59,798 nucleotides of DNA, from the NCBI GenBank assembly GCA_903940125.1, contig CAJAJL010000079.1, positions 1-59,798 on the forward strand. The letters are read 5' to 3'. The notes under the pieces are model-generated. The model ran no database searches and was not told the origin of the DNA. It saw only the letters and a program-made list of their open reading frames with translations. Shown here one piece after another: positions 52,945-59,798 of this stretch. This DNA comes from an uncultured Chlorobiaceae bacterium (GTDB taxonomy: Bacteria > Bacteroidota > Chlorobiia > Chlorobiales > Chlorobiaceae). The stretch's first letter is position 1. Every line of letters begins with the position of its first letter. The position numbers were made by a program, and so were the translations under genes.

Positions 52945-53040
52945 ATGACATCAATGACCTCGACAATCTACATAATGTGCTGCTGCTGTTGCAGTTTGCA
53001 GATGCATTCTGACAAGAGGATATCGGGGAGTACGACGTAA
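52945..53040 (+). CDS. Candidate Cys-rich leader peptide (31 residues)
   Basis: The frame from ATG 52945 (or ATG 52954) reads MTSMTSTIYIM, then five consecutive Cys codons (TGC TGC TGC TGT TGC at 52978-52992), then SLQMHSDKRISGSTT and TAA at 53040. An intrinsic terminator starts 36 bp after the stop. This is the layout of a ribosome-mediated attenuator: shortage of charged tRNA-Cys would stall ribosomes at the Cys run. The genes that follow concern sulfur and cysteine. Caution: the run is also a TGC triplet repeat, there is no strong ribosome site, and no clear antiterminator was found. Confidence 0.35.
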   Translation: MTSMTSTIYIMCCCCCSLQMHSDKRISGSTT

Positions 53041-53075
53041 TTCACTCATGATTTCATGAAGTACGTAAAGTCTTT

Positions 53076-53110
53076 AAAGCCGGTTCTGAATGTCAGAGCT
53101 GGCTTTTTTT
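53076..53110 (+). terminator. Intrinsic terminator / possible attenuator before DUF4395-metY
   Basis: A 13-bp stem (53076-53088 with 53094-53106, two G-U pairs), a 5-nt loop and seven T residues lie between the Cys-rich frame and the DUF4395 gene. A second hairpin, ACGTA at 53035-53039 with TACGT at 53062-53066, overlaps the leader stop codon. The terminator itself is clear; its role as a regulated attenuator is inferred. Confidence 0.8.
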
Positions 53111-53151
53111 ATTTCGTCTATACTTAAACAATAACCAGAGGATAAATAATC

Positions 53152-53622
53152 ATGTCGACAACAAAAACTTCAACCACATGCGTGGGTATTCCATTACCGA
53201 TAGTCAAACTCAACAGATGGGTACTGCTCGTTGGCATCTCGATTGCCATAATCATTCAGCAGCCGATAATAACTACAGTACTGTTTTTTATCATTCTTTC
53301 AGCCGTAGTATTCGGCAAATCAGGGAGTCTTATTTACATCGTCGGATCACGCATTTTTGCAAAGCAGAATGAAAATGCGCCCACAGAAGATCCAAGACTT
53401 ATGCGATTCAATAACTCCATCGCAGCTATTCTGCTCGGGGGCGCCCAGATAGCCTTCCTTGCAGGAACGCCTCTGACAGGGTGGATCCTATCAGGATTTG
53501 TGGCTGTTGCTGCTACTGTAGCTCTCTCAGGATTCTGCTTCGGGTGCTTCCTGTTTTACCAGTTTAATCTGCAGCGTTTCAAGCTTTTCGGCAACCAGCA
53601 GGTCAAACAAGAGGGGAACTAA
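53152..53622 (+). CDS. DUF4395 family membrane protein
   Basis: A 156-residue membrane protein with an N-terminal hydrophobic pair (about residues 22-56) and a second pair (about 88-138). The DPRLMRFNNSIAAILL segment and the SGFCFGCFLF motif with a Cys-x-x-Cys pair are typical of DUF4395, a family often found beside sulfurtransferase and thioredoxin genes. Its role here may concern sulfur transport or membrane thiol chemistry; this is inferred from context only. It is the first gene after the putative attenuator, and the atypical tRNA-Cys begins 13 bp after its stop. Confidence 0.75.
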   Translation: MSTTKTSTTCVGIPLPIVKLNRWVLLVGISIAIIIQQPIITTVLFFIILSAVVFGKSGSLIYIVGSRIFAKQNENAPTEDPRLMRFNNSIAAILLGGAQIAFLAGTPLTGWILSGFVAVAATVALSGFCFGCFLFYQFNLQRFKLFGNQQVKQEGN

Positions 53623-53635
53623 GTAACATTTTCGG

Positions 53636-53711
53636 GGCGACGTGGGTGAGAGGTTCAAACCAGGGTCTGCAAAACCTAAATTAATCGCAAGTTCGAATCT
53701 TGCCGTCGCCG
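53636..53711 (+). tRNA. Atypical tRNA-Cys (GCA) inside the sulfur gene cluster
   Basis: A 7-bp acceptor stem (GGCGACG with CGTCGCC), a 3-bp D-stem (GGT/ACC), anticodon loop CTGCAAA giving GCA, and a perfect 5-bp T-stem (GCAAG/CTTGC) with loop TTCGAAT define a tRNA-Cys. It is unusual: the anticodon stem has only four pairs, the variable region is about 9 nt, the discriminator base is G where bacterial tRNA-Cys has U, and no CCA is encoded. It lies 13 bp after the DUF4395 stop and 60 bp before metY, all on one strand. It may be a divergent functional tRNA, a tRNA-like regulatory RNA or a decaying copy. Confidence 0.75.
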
Positions 53712-53771
53712 CAAGTTCAATCAATATCTTTTACAAAACGACAATAACCAATAAAACAAGGAGTATAACCA

Positions 53772-55103
53772 ATGAGTGAAAAAAACTACCGCTTTGAGAC
53801 CCTGGCCCTCCATGCAGGCCAAACTATTGATGCTACCCTGTCCCGTGGAGTACCGGTTTACCGTACAAGTTCCTATATCTTTAAGAACACGGAACATGCA
53901 GCTAACCTGTTTGCCCTGAAAGAACTCGGCAATATCTATACCAGGTTGATGAACCCGACGACCGACGTCCTTGAACAGCGGGTCACACAACTTGAAGGCG
54001 GTGCGGCATCCGTTGCCCTGGCATCAGGTACCGCAGCAATTTTTTATGCCATCATAACCCTGGCCGAAGCTGGAGATGAAATCGTTTCGGCAAACAACCT
54101 CTATGGCGGCACCTATACCCAGTTTGATGCCATTCTCCCGAAACTCGGCATAAATGTGAAGTTTGTCGACCCGAAAAACCCTGCAAATTTTGAAAAAGCA
54201 ATAACGGATAAAACAAAAGCCATCTTCATTGAAACCATAGGCAATCCAGTACTCGACTACACCGATGTCAAAGCCATTGCAGAGGTGGCTCACCGTAACG
54301 GCCTTCCGCTGATTGTCGATGCAACCTTCACCACTCCTTATCTGCTAAAAACGATCGAGCTGGGTGCTGACATTGTCATAAACTCTCTCACTAAATGGCT
54401 TGGTGGACATGGTTCCGGTATCGGCGGCATCATTACTGATTCAGGCCGTTTTAACTGGAAAGGGGGGCGTCACCCGCTCTTTACAGAACCAGACAAGAAC
54501 TATCACGGATTACGCTGGGCTATCGACCTTCCTGAACCGCTTGCGCCAATTGCATTTGCCCTCAGGGTTCGTACCGTCCCGCTCAGAAACCTTGGAGCAA
54601 GTATTTCACCTGACAACTCATGGATTTTTATTCAGGGTATTGAAACCCTGCCTCTCCGGGTTGCCCGTCATTCGGAAAACGCGCTTATAATCGCGGAACA
54701 TCTATCGCAACATCCAGAAGTTGCCTGGGTACGTTATCCGGGACTGAAAACAGATCCTTCATACCCTTTAGCTTCAAAAGATCTTAAAAACGGTTTTGGC
54801 GGTGTAGTGGTTTTTGGTGTTAAAGGCGGTTATGACGCAGCAGTAAAAATTATCGATAACATAAAGCTCTTCTCGCATCTGGCAAACGTGGGCGATGCCA
54901 AGAGCCTTATTCTCCACCCTGCAAGCACTTCACACAGCCAGCTCTCTGCAGAGCAGCAACTTGAGAGCGGTCTTTCACCCGACCTGATCCGCCTCTCCGT
55001 CGGACTGGAACATCCGGATGACCTGATCGAGGCACTCGATGATGCACTTCAGACAGAGGAAAAACAGAAAGCAAGCTGGTTATCAAAACTGATTAAAAAA
55101 TAG
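53772..55103 (+). CDS. metY: O-acetylhomoserine sulfhydrylase
   Basis: A 443-residue PLP enzyme of the Cys/Met metabolism family, MetY type by length (MetB/MetC are about 390). It makes homocysteine from O-acetylhomoserine and sulfide. Signatures are FETLALHAGQ, PVYRTSSYIF, YTRLMNPTTDVLEQR and the PLP Lys208 in INSLTKWLGGHG, with the SLILHPASTSHSQL motif near the end. The ATG has a good AAGGAG site. It is the first enzyme gene after the tRNA-Cys and fits direct use of sulfide, the electron donor of green sulfur bacteria. Confidence 0.93.
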   Translation: MSEKNYRFETLALHAGQTIDATLSRGVPVYRTSSYIFKNTEHAANLFALKELGNIYTRLMNPTTDVLEQRVTQLEGGAASVALASGTAAIFYAIITLAEAGDEIVSANNLYGGTYTQFDAILPKLGINVKFVDPKNPANFEKAITDKTKAIFIETIGNPVLDYTDVKAIAEVAHRNGLPLIVDATFTTPYLLKTIELGADIVINSLTKWLGGHGSGIGGIITDSGRFNWKGGRHPLFTEPDKNYHGLRWAIDLPEPLAPIAFALRVRTVPLRNLGASISPDNSWIFIQGIETLPLRVARHSENALIIAEHLSQHPEVAWVRYPGLKTDPSYPLASKDLKNGFGGVVVFGVKGGYDAAVKIIDNIKLFSHLANVGDAKSLILHPASTSHSQLSAEQQLESGLSPDLIRLSVGLEHPDDLIEALDDALQTEEKQKASWLSKLIKK

Positions 55104-55133
55104 CCTATTTTACTGTTATTTCACAACAACACA

Positions 55134-55400
55134 ATGATAAACAAGCATCTCACCGTTAAGGCGCCTGCAGGCCTGCATTTTCGTGCTCTTGGAAAGATCC
55201 TCAGGATTTCCCGCGAACAGCAATGCGCTGTTCTGTTTGAAAACGAAAACGGTGAAAAAGCCAATTCAGACTCTTATGTTGAGATGCTTGCCCTTTGTGC
55301 CATTCTCGGGACAACGCTTCAAGTAACGATTGATGGCCCCAACGAGACCAAAGCACTGGCAATGATTCAAGAAGTTTTTGAAAACGGAGCAGGTATCTGA
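55134..55400 (+). CDS. HPr-like phosphocarrier domain protein
   Basis: An 88-residue HPr-family protein. The active-site region is APAGLHFRALGKI, with the phospho-acceptor His conserved but the next residues differing from the usual GLHARPA. A Ser in the segment KANSDSYVEML is near the regulatory Ser46 position. No sugar-transport PTS genes are nearby, so it is more likely regulatory than a sugar phosphocarrier. It follows metY by 30 bp and precedes the response regulator by 2 bp. Confidence 0.75.
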   Translation: MINKHLTVKAPAGLHFRALGKILRISREQQCAVLFENENGEKANSDSYVEMLALCAILGTTLQVTIDGPNETKALAMIQEVFENGAGI

Positions 55401-55402
55401 TA

Positions 55403-56056
55403 ATGACTAAAAACCATCGTAACATCTCGGTTTTACTCGCCGATACGCAGTTTTTAACCAATGAGGCTCTGCGTTCTCTCTTGTCGCCGCATTACCAGAC
55501 GTTCTTCACCGTATCAACAAAAGCCGGATTGCAACAGTATCTGCAAAAGGAGACTATTTCACTCATCATCACGGATTATACGCTCTTCGATTTTGATTCT
55601 ATCAGTGATCTGGATGAACTTAGAAAAAAACATCCTGAAATAGGGATAGTTATTTTGACCAATTCGATAACCCACTTAAAAATAAAAGAGTTAAATAATG
55701 CCGGTATTAGAAATATTGTCCTGAAAACTGATGATCGGGAAGAGATTTTTCACGTAATCGATGCAGCCCTGAAGGGGAAAAAATACTATTCAGGCGATGT
55801 TCTGGATATCCTTCTGAAAAAAGATGGACCCCATGAAGATGCAAGCCTTCTGACCGCGTCAGAAATCGAAATAGTCCGCATGATTGCCGCCGGGTTGTCA
55901 ACAAAAGAAATCGCGACAAAAAAACATATCAGTTTTCATACCGTGATGACACACAGAAAAAACATCTTCCGGAAACTCGGGGTTTCAAGCAGTTCAGAAC
56001 TTTTAATTTACGCCATTAAAGCCGGATTGATCGACAACATCGAATACCATATCTGA
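55403..56056 (+). CDS. NarL/LuxR-family response regulator
   Basis: A 217-residue regulator. The receiver domain has the phospho-acceptor Asp in [13 protein letters not shown] and a Thr/Lys pair (VILTNS, VLKTDD); the C-terminal helix-turn-helix reads [20 protein letters not shown] and [16 protein letters not shown]. It is separated from the HPr-like gene by 2 bp, so the two are likely translated together. No cognate kinase lies next to it. Given its place between metY and cysK it may regulate the sulfur genes, but no target site is known. Confidence 0.88.
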   Translation: MTKNHRNISVLLADTQFLTNEALRSLLSPHYQTFFTVSTKAGLQQYLQKETISLIITDYTLFDFDSISDLDELRKKHPEIGIVILTNSITHLKIKELNNAGIRNIVLKTDDREEIFHVIDAALKGKKYYSGDVLDILLKKDGPHEDASLLTASEIEIVRMIAAGLSTKEIATKKHISFHTVMTHRKNIFRKLGVSSSSELLIYAIKAGLIDNIEYHI

Positions 56057-56057
56057 C

Positions 56058-56075
56058 ATACCATATTTATGGTAT
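56058..56075 (+). promoter_or_regulatory. Small palindrome before cysK
   Basis: ATACCAT and ATGGTAT, 4 bp apart, form a perfect 7-bp inverted repeat right after the response-regulator stop and about 85 bp before the cysK start. It may be an operator or a weak hairpin. Confidence 0.35.
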
Positions 56076-56160
56076 AAAAGATAACTCTTTGAGGGGATTT
56101 CCAGTTATACGCTTATTGATGATCTTTAAGCTTTTTTCAAACGCAAAACAATCAACAGTT

Positions 56161-57114
56161 ATGGGACGCATTGCAAAAAAACTGACCGACCTTATCGGCA
56201 ACACTCCTTTACTTGAGCTTCAAAATTACGGTAAAGAGCATAACCTTCAGGCAACTATTATTGCCAAGCTCGAATACTTCAACCCGGGCGGAAGTGTCAA
56301 AGACCGTATTGGTTTTTCCATGATCGAGGATGCTGAGCAAAAGGGGTTGATCAATAAAGAGACCGTCATTATTGAGCCGACCAGCGGTAATACCGGTATC
56401 GCACTGGCATTTATTGCCGCCGCCAAAGGATATCGTCTTATACTTACCATGCCTGAAACCATGAGTATCGAGCGCAGAAACCTGCTCAAGGCACTTGGTG
56501 CTGAACTGGTGCTTACTCCCGGCCCCGAGGGAATGACCGGAGCAATCAAAAAAGCCGAAGCACTTCACGAGGAGTATGCAAATTCATTTGTTCCGCAGCA
56601 GTTTAAAAATCTTGCAAATCCTGAGATCCATCGTAAGACAACCGCCGAAGAGATTTGGAAAGATACCGATGGGGACGTTGACATTTTTGTCAGCGGCGTA
56701 GGTACCGGCGGAACCATTACCGGTGTTGGAGAGGTACTCAAACAGCGGAACCCGAATGTTAAAATTGTTGCGGTAGAACCTTTTGATTCTCCGGTTATTT
56801 CCGGAGGCAAGCCAGGCCCCCATAAAATACAGGGTATCGGTGCCGGCTTTATTCCTGCGATTCTGAACACCGGTATTATTGATGATATTGTCCTTGTTAA
56901 AAATGAGGACGCATTGCGCACCGGACGCATCCTGGCGCGCACCGAAGGCCTGATTGTCGGCATCTCATCAGGAGCAGCAGTTTTTGCAGCTTTACAGCTT
57001 GCAGAGCGTGAAGAGAACAAAGGAAAACGTATTGTCGTTATCCTGCCGGATACCGGTGAACGTTACCTCTCGACTCTTCTCTACCAGTTTGAGCCGGAGC
57101 AGGTTAACATCTGA
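56161..57114 (+). CDS. cysK: Cysteine synthase A (O-acetylserine sulfhydrylase)
   Basis: A 317-residue PLP enzyme that makes cysteine from O-acetylserine and sulfide. PLP Lys47 is in [11 protein letters not shown], the substrate loop [11 protein letters not shown] and the phosphate-binding GTGGTITG loop are intact, and [10 protein letters not shown] closes the protein. The C-terminal region and length match CysK/SrpG. The ATG at 56161 gives the canonical [16 protein letters not shown]-terminus; longer in-frame starts lack support. The next gene makes its substrate O-acetylserine. Confidence 0.95.
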   Translation: MGRIAKKLTDLIGNTPLLELQNYGKEHNLQATIIAKLEYFNPGGSVKDRIGFSMIEDAEQKGLINKETVIIEPTSGNTGIALAFIAAAKGYRLILTMPETMSIERRNLLKALGAELVLTPGPEGMTGAIKKAEALHEEYANSFVPQQFKNLANPEIHRKTTAEEIWKDTDGDVDIFVSGVGTGGTITGVGEVLKQRNPNVKIVAVEPFDSPVISGGKPGPHKIQGIGAGFIPAILNTGIIDDIVLVKNEDALRTGRILARTEGLIVGISSGAAVFAALQLAEREENKGKRIVVILPDTGERYLSTLLYQFEPEQVNI

Positions 57115-57163
57115 ACCACCATTTCTCTGTACTGCAATATCAGACAGAGGGAGTCAAGAATAT

Positions 57164-57194
57164 CCGGCAGGAGAACGAATAACGCTCTTGCCGG
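57164..57194 (+). other. Hairpin between cysK and serine acetyltransferase
   Basis: CCGGCAGGAG (57164-57173) pairs with CTCTTGCCGG (57185-57194) over 10 bp with one G-U pair and an 11-nt loop. Few T residues follow, so it is a possible mRNA-processing or partial-termination structure within the cluster. Confidence 0.45.
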
Positions 57195-57270
57195 CTTATC
57201 TTGTCAGCAGTATTTTTAATAAGAATTGTTTAATAACCGGGAAATTATCCGGTTTGAGGAGATTTGAATA

Positions 57271-58182
57271 ATGAAACCCAAAACAGGCAACATCATTGAA
57301 GAGACAATACAGCTCTTATCCAGTTCAGGAGATTCGGAATGCGACTATTTACCGAATAATGAACACCTGTTGCCATCGATTGAAAAACTGAAAGAGATTG
57401 TTGAACTGATACGTTCCATCGTTTTCCCTGGCTATTTCGGCGGACCGGTTCTGCGACATCAATCGCTGTCACACCTGATTGGGGTCAGGATCGAAAGGCT
57501 TTATGGTTTGCTTTCAGAACAGATTCTAAGTGTTCACCAGTTCGATACGGTGAATAACGGCTCCGGAAACGCAGCTGAATATGCAGCTGAAACGTCCAGT
57601 CAATTTATCGAGATTCTTCCTGACATCAGAAAAAAACTATGCACAGACGTCCAAGCCATCTATGATGGTGATCCGGCAGCTAAAAACCATGGTGAGATCA
57701 TCTTCTGTTATCCCTCCATCAGGGCCATGATCAATTACCGCACTGCACATACCCTGTTATCGCTTGGCGTTCCGCTTATTCCGAGAATCATCTCTGAAAT
57801 GGCCCATTCGGAAACAGGCATAGACATTCATCCCGGTGCCCATATCGGTGACCATTTCTGCATCGATCACGGTACAGGGGTAGTCATTGGTGAAACATGC
57901 ATTATCGGCAACCATGTACGCCTCTACCAGGGGGTAACGCTTGGCGCGAAAAAATTTGCCCTCGACGAGGACGGCAATCCCGCTAAAAATGTTCCCCGTC
58001 ACCCGATCATTGAGGACAACGTCGTTATCTATTCGAACGCCAATATCCTTGGAAGAATTACCATCGGTCAGAACTCCGTTATCGGCGGCAATGTGTGGCA
58101 GACAAAAAGTGTTCCACCTGATTCAAGGGTTCTGCAACAGAAAGCCGTTGAAAGCAGCTTTACCGATGGACTGGGCATTTAA
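57271..58182 (+). CDS. cysE: Serine O-acetyltransferase (EpsC/SrpH type)
   Basis: A 303-residue enzyme that acetylates serine with acetyl-CoA, the first committed step to cysteine. Residues 1-170 form the helical N-terminal domain in its long form (as in SrpH and EpsC), and residues 180-285 are a left-handed beta helix of hexapeptide repeats, with the catalytic DHGTGVVIGET motif and the GNHVRLYQGVTLGAKKF strand. The ATG follows TGAGGAG. Together with cysK it gives serine plus sulfide to cysteine. The gene order cysteine synthase, serine acetyltransferase, encapsulin equals srpG-srpH-srpI of Synechococcus elongatus. Confidence 0.93.
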   Translation: MKPKTGNIIEETIQLLSSSGDSECDYLPNNEHLLPSIEKLKEIVELIRSIVFPGYFGGPVLRHQSLSHLIGVRIERLYGLLSEQILSVHQFDTVNNGSGNAAEYAAETSSQFIEILPDIRKKLCTDVQAIYDGDPAAKNHGEIIFCYPSIRAMINYRTAHTLLSLGVPLIPRIISEMAHSETGIDIHPGAHIGDHFCIDHGTGVVIGETCIIGNHVRLYQGVTLGAKKFALDEDGNPAKNVPRHPIIEDNVVIYSNANILGRITIGQNSVIGGNVWQTKSVPPDSRVLQQKAVESSFTDGLGI

Positions 58183-58224
58183 AACAACTTTTTCCCCGAA
58201 CACCTATAACCTTTTCGATCAGCC

Positions 58225-59715
58225 ATGTCAAACCCACAACAGGAACCCAACAGTCTGCTGCAGCGCAGTGTAACAACCACCGTCGCAAGAAATCTGGCGA
58301 ATACGACCAAGACTCCTCCCCAAATGATGTCCATAACCCCAAGATGGCTGTTGAAGCTTCTTCCGTGGGTTCATGTCTCATCCGGGACCTACCGTGTCAA
58401 CCGGACAAAAATCGAACTGCAGAAACCCGAACGAATCGGGATAGATTTTCATGAAGGTATCGCATCATTCCGGCCTGAAGCTCTGAAAAGCATTCCTCTT
58501 TTCGCATCATTTGATGATGCTATTATTGCGGGCATAGCCAAAAGGTTTGTGCTTGAAGAGGCCGAACTCGGTAATACCCTGATCCTTGAAGGGGAAGATC
58601 GTCATAAGATCTTTATTATTGCACACGGTCAGGTTGAGATTTTAAGCAAGGGGCTGCATGGTGAAGATCTTCGTCTGGCTCTGCTTTCTGAAGGAGAGTA
58701 CTTCGGTGATGAAGATCTGGTTTCTGAAAAGCCTTCATCGGTAACCATCCGCACCATTACGCCTGGTTCGTTCTTCTCGCTGTCGAGTGTCGATATTGAA
58801 AAGCTGTTCAAGGAATCACCTGCGTTGAAAGAGTCATTTCAGAAAGCAGTCGCCGAGTACCTGAAAATCCGTTCCACCGTCAACACACACGGAGAAAAAC
58901 ACATTGACCTTGTGGCTGGATTTGCTGAAAATGTCGAGATTCCTGAAACATACGTAGATTACTCGAACAAGCCGCGTGAGTACTCGCTTCAGGCTATACA
59001 GACTGTTGTCCGTGTTCACACCCGTGTTTCCGACCTCTACAATGAACCTTACAACCAGATAGAGCAGCAGATGCGCCTGACTATCGAGGGTATCAAAGAG
59101 CGTCAGGAGTGGGAGTTCATCAATAACCGTGAATTCGGTCTGCTTCACTCTGTCGACCCCGGCCAGCGCATCAGTACACGGTACGGCACACCGACACCTG
59201 ATGACCTTGATGATCTGCTCACGAAGGTGTGGAAAAAACCGGCATTCTTTATTGCTCATCCAAAAGCCATTGCTGCTTTCGAGCGTGAATGCACCTGGCG
59301 CGGGGTCCCTCCTGCCACCATCAACCTCTTCGGAACTCCTGTACTGACCTGGCGAGGTGTACCGCTTATTCCGAGCGACAAGATAGAAATCAACAAGAAC
59401 AACAAACTGGGTCACGGCACAACAAATATTATTCTGGTTCGTGTCGGTGAAAATGAGCAGGGCGTTGTGGGACTGCATCAGGCTGGAATTCCGGGTGAAA
59501 TCAGCCCGAGCCTTTCTGCAAGACTGATGGGACTCGACAAGCTTGGTGTTGCATCCTATCTTCTGACTCTCTATTCATCTCTTGCTGTTTTGACTGATGA
59601 TGCGCTGGCTGTCCTGGAGAATGTGGAAGTCGGCTACTATCACGATTACGAACATCGAAGTCAGGCGCCAAAACGAAATAATATTACCATTGTGACTTAT
59701 GCCGAGAGAATATGA
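58225..59715 (+). CDS. Family 2 encapsulin shell protein with cyclic-nucleotide-binding-like domain
   Basis: A 496-residue HK97-fold shell protein related to SrpI. Residues 1-85 form the extended N-arm region, 88-205 a cyclic-nucleotide-binding-like domain, and 220-496 the HK97 core (YSNKPREYSLQAIQTVV, EQQMRLTIEGIKERQEWEF, DLDDLLTKVWKKPAFFIAHP). The inserted domain marks the family 2B type. Its phosphate-binding cassette reads GEYFGDEDLVSEKPSSV and lacks the Glu/Arg arrangement of good cAMP binders, so nucleotide binding is doubtful. It assembles a compartment loaded with a cargo enzyme, probably the overlapping downstream gene. An interrupted version of this fold is not apparent; the gene is intact. 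Confidence 0.88.
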   Translation: MSNPQQEPNSLLQRSVTTTVARNLANTTKTPPQMMSITPRWLLKLLPWVHVSSGTYRVNRTKIELQKPERIGIDFHEGIASFRPEALKSIPLFASFDDAIIAGIAKRFVLEEAELGNTLILEGEDRHKIFIIAHGQVEILSKGLHGEDLRLALLSEGEYFGDEDLVSEKPSSVTIRTITPGSFFSLSSVDIEKLFKESPALKESFQKAVAEYLKIRSTVNTHGEKHIDLVAGFAENVEIPETYVDYSNKPREYSLQAIQTVVRVHTRVSDLYNEPYNQIEQQMRLTIEGIKERQEWEFINNREFGLLHSVDPGQRISTRYGTPTPDDLDDLLTKVWKKPAFFIAHPKAIAAFERECTWRGVPPATINLFGTPVLTWRGVPLIPSDKIEINKNNKLGHGTTNIILVRVGENEQGVVGLHQAGIPGEISPSLSARLMGLDKLGVASYLLTLYSSLAVLTDDALAVLENVEVGYYHDYEHRSQAPKRNNITIVTYAERI

Positions 59716-59798
59716 GCAACAGAACATCACGGGAATCGAAAGTGAAGCGTTGAACCCGGTGCTCATCGCACAGATTGCAAGCCGCCTGTTCAATGAAG
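59699..59798 (+). CDS. Start of a probable cysteine desulfurase, encapsulin cargo (partial)
   Basis: An ATG at 59699 overlaps the encapsulin stop by 17 bp and opens a frame that runs off the window after 33 codons. After a short polar lead (MPREYEQQNITGIES) it continues with LNPVLIAQIASRLFNE, which resembles the entry helix of SufS-type class V aminotransferases that are cargo of family 2 encapsulins. Only the beginning is visible, so the product is inferred from context and this short match. The overlap argues that shell and cargo are made together. Confidence 0.5.
   Translation, partial: MPREYEQQNITGIESEALNPVLIAQIASRLFNE

Noticed and set aside
53636-53711. Reading the 53.6-kb RNA as an ordinary housekeeping tRNA-Cys without comment
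   Set aside because: The discriminator is G, the anticodon stem has four pairs and the variable region is long, so it was kept as atypical.

Overview
The window looks like a chromosome segment of a green sulfur bacterium (Chlorobiaceae, Chlorobium/Pelodictyon type). This is an inference from gene content: a compact Mo-nitrogenase operon nifH-nifI1-nifI2-nifD-nifK-nifE-nifN-nifB with a thioredoxin-fold [2Fe-2S] ferredoxin, a separate nifV-nifA pair, a molbindin gene, a BchE/BchQ/BchR-like B12 radical SAM enzyme, weak Shine-Dalgarno signals and moderate GC. No rRNA gene or other taxonomic marker is present.

Layout. 1-10.6 kb: phosphate-starvation genes on the minus strand (porin, pstS, phoB, phoR, and a partial pstC at the left edge), split by a plus-strand block (PHP phosphoesterase, metallophosphoesterase, PlsC acyltransferase, GNAT-like protein, MurB-like fragment, mgsA, NUDIX). 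A tandem 11-bp-period Pho-box-like array lies before the porin. 10.8-15.5 kb: trpB, tRNA-Gly(GCC), tRNA-Ser(CGA) and small accessory genes (MauJ-like protein, Nif11-type peptide, DUF2934, RelE remnant). 15.8-27 kb: B12 radical SAM enzyme, patatin lipase, a divergent CqsA/CqsS-like quorum-sensing pair, a glutamine amidotransferase and RNase R. 27.5-34.3 kb: adenine/adenosine deaminase and hpt (purine salvage), nifV-nifA, and a hybrid histidine kinase. 34.4-40.7 kb is accessory: a 1158-residue metallophosphoesterase-NACHT-FGE protein with the hallmarks of a diversity-generating-retroelement (DGR) target, a repeat-rich non-coding stretch, a truncated IS1182-type transposase and toxin-antitoxin pieces. 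40.8-51.4 kb: aldo/keto reductase and the nif operon behind a sigma-54 promoter. 51.5-52.7 kb: an exported small protein and molbindin.

53-59.8 kb is the most unusual region, a sulfur/cysteine cluster on one strand: a candidate leader peptide with five consecutive Cys codons followed by an intrinsic terminator, a DUF4395 membrane protein, an atypical tRNA-Cys(GCA), O-acetylhomoserine sulfhydrylase (metY), an HPr-like protein, a LuxR-type response regulator, cysteine synthase (cysK), serine acetyltransferase (cysE), a family 2 encapsulin shell protein carrying a cyclic-nucleotide-binding-like domain, and the first 33 codons of what is probably its cysteine-desulfurase cargo. The gene content suggests cysteine is made from serine and sulfide and desulfurated inside a protein shell, with a tRNA-Cys encoded within the same run of genes.

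The three strongest leads are the encapsulin/cysteine cluster with its embedded tRNA-Cys, the CqsA/CqsS-type signalling pair outside the Proteobacteria, and the DGR-type hypervariable NACHT protein whose reverse transcriptase and template repeat are not in this window.
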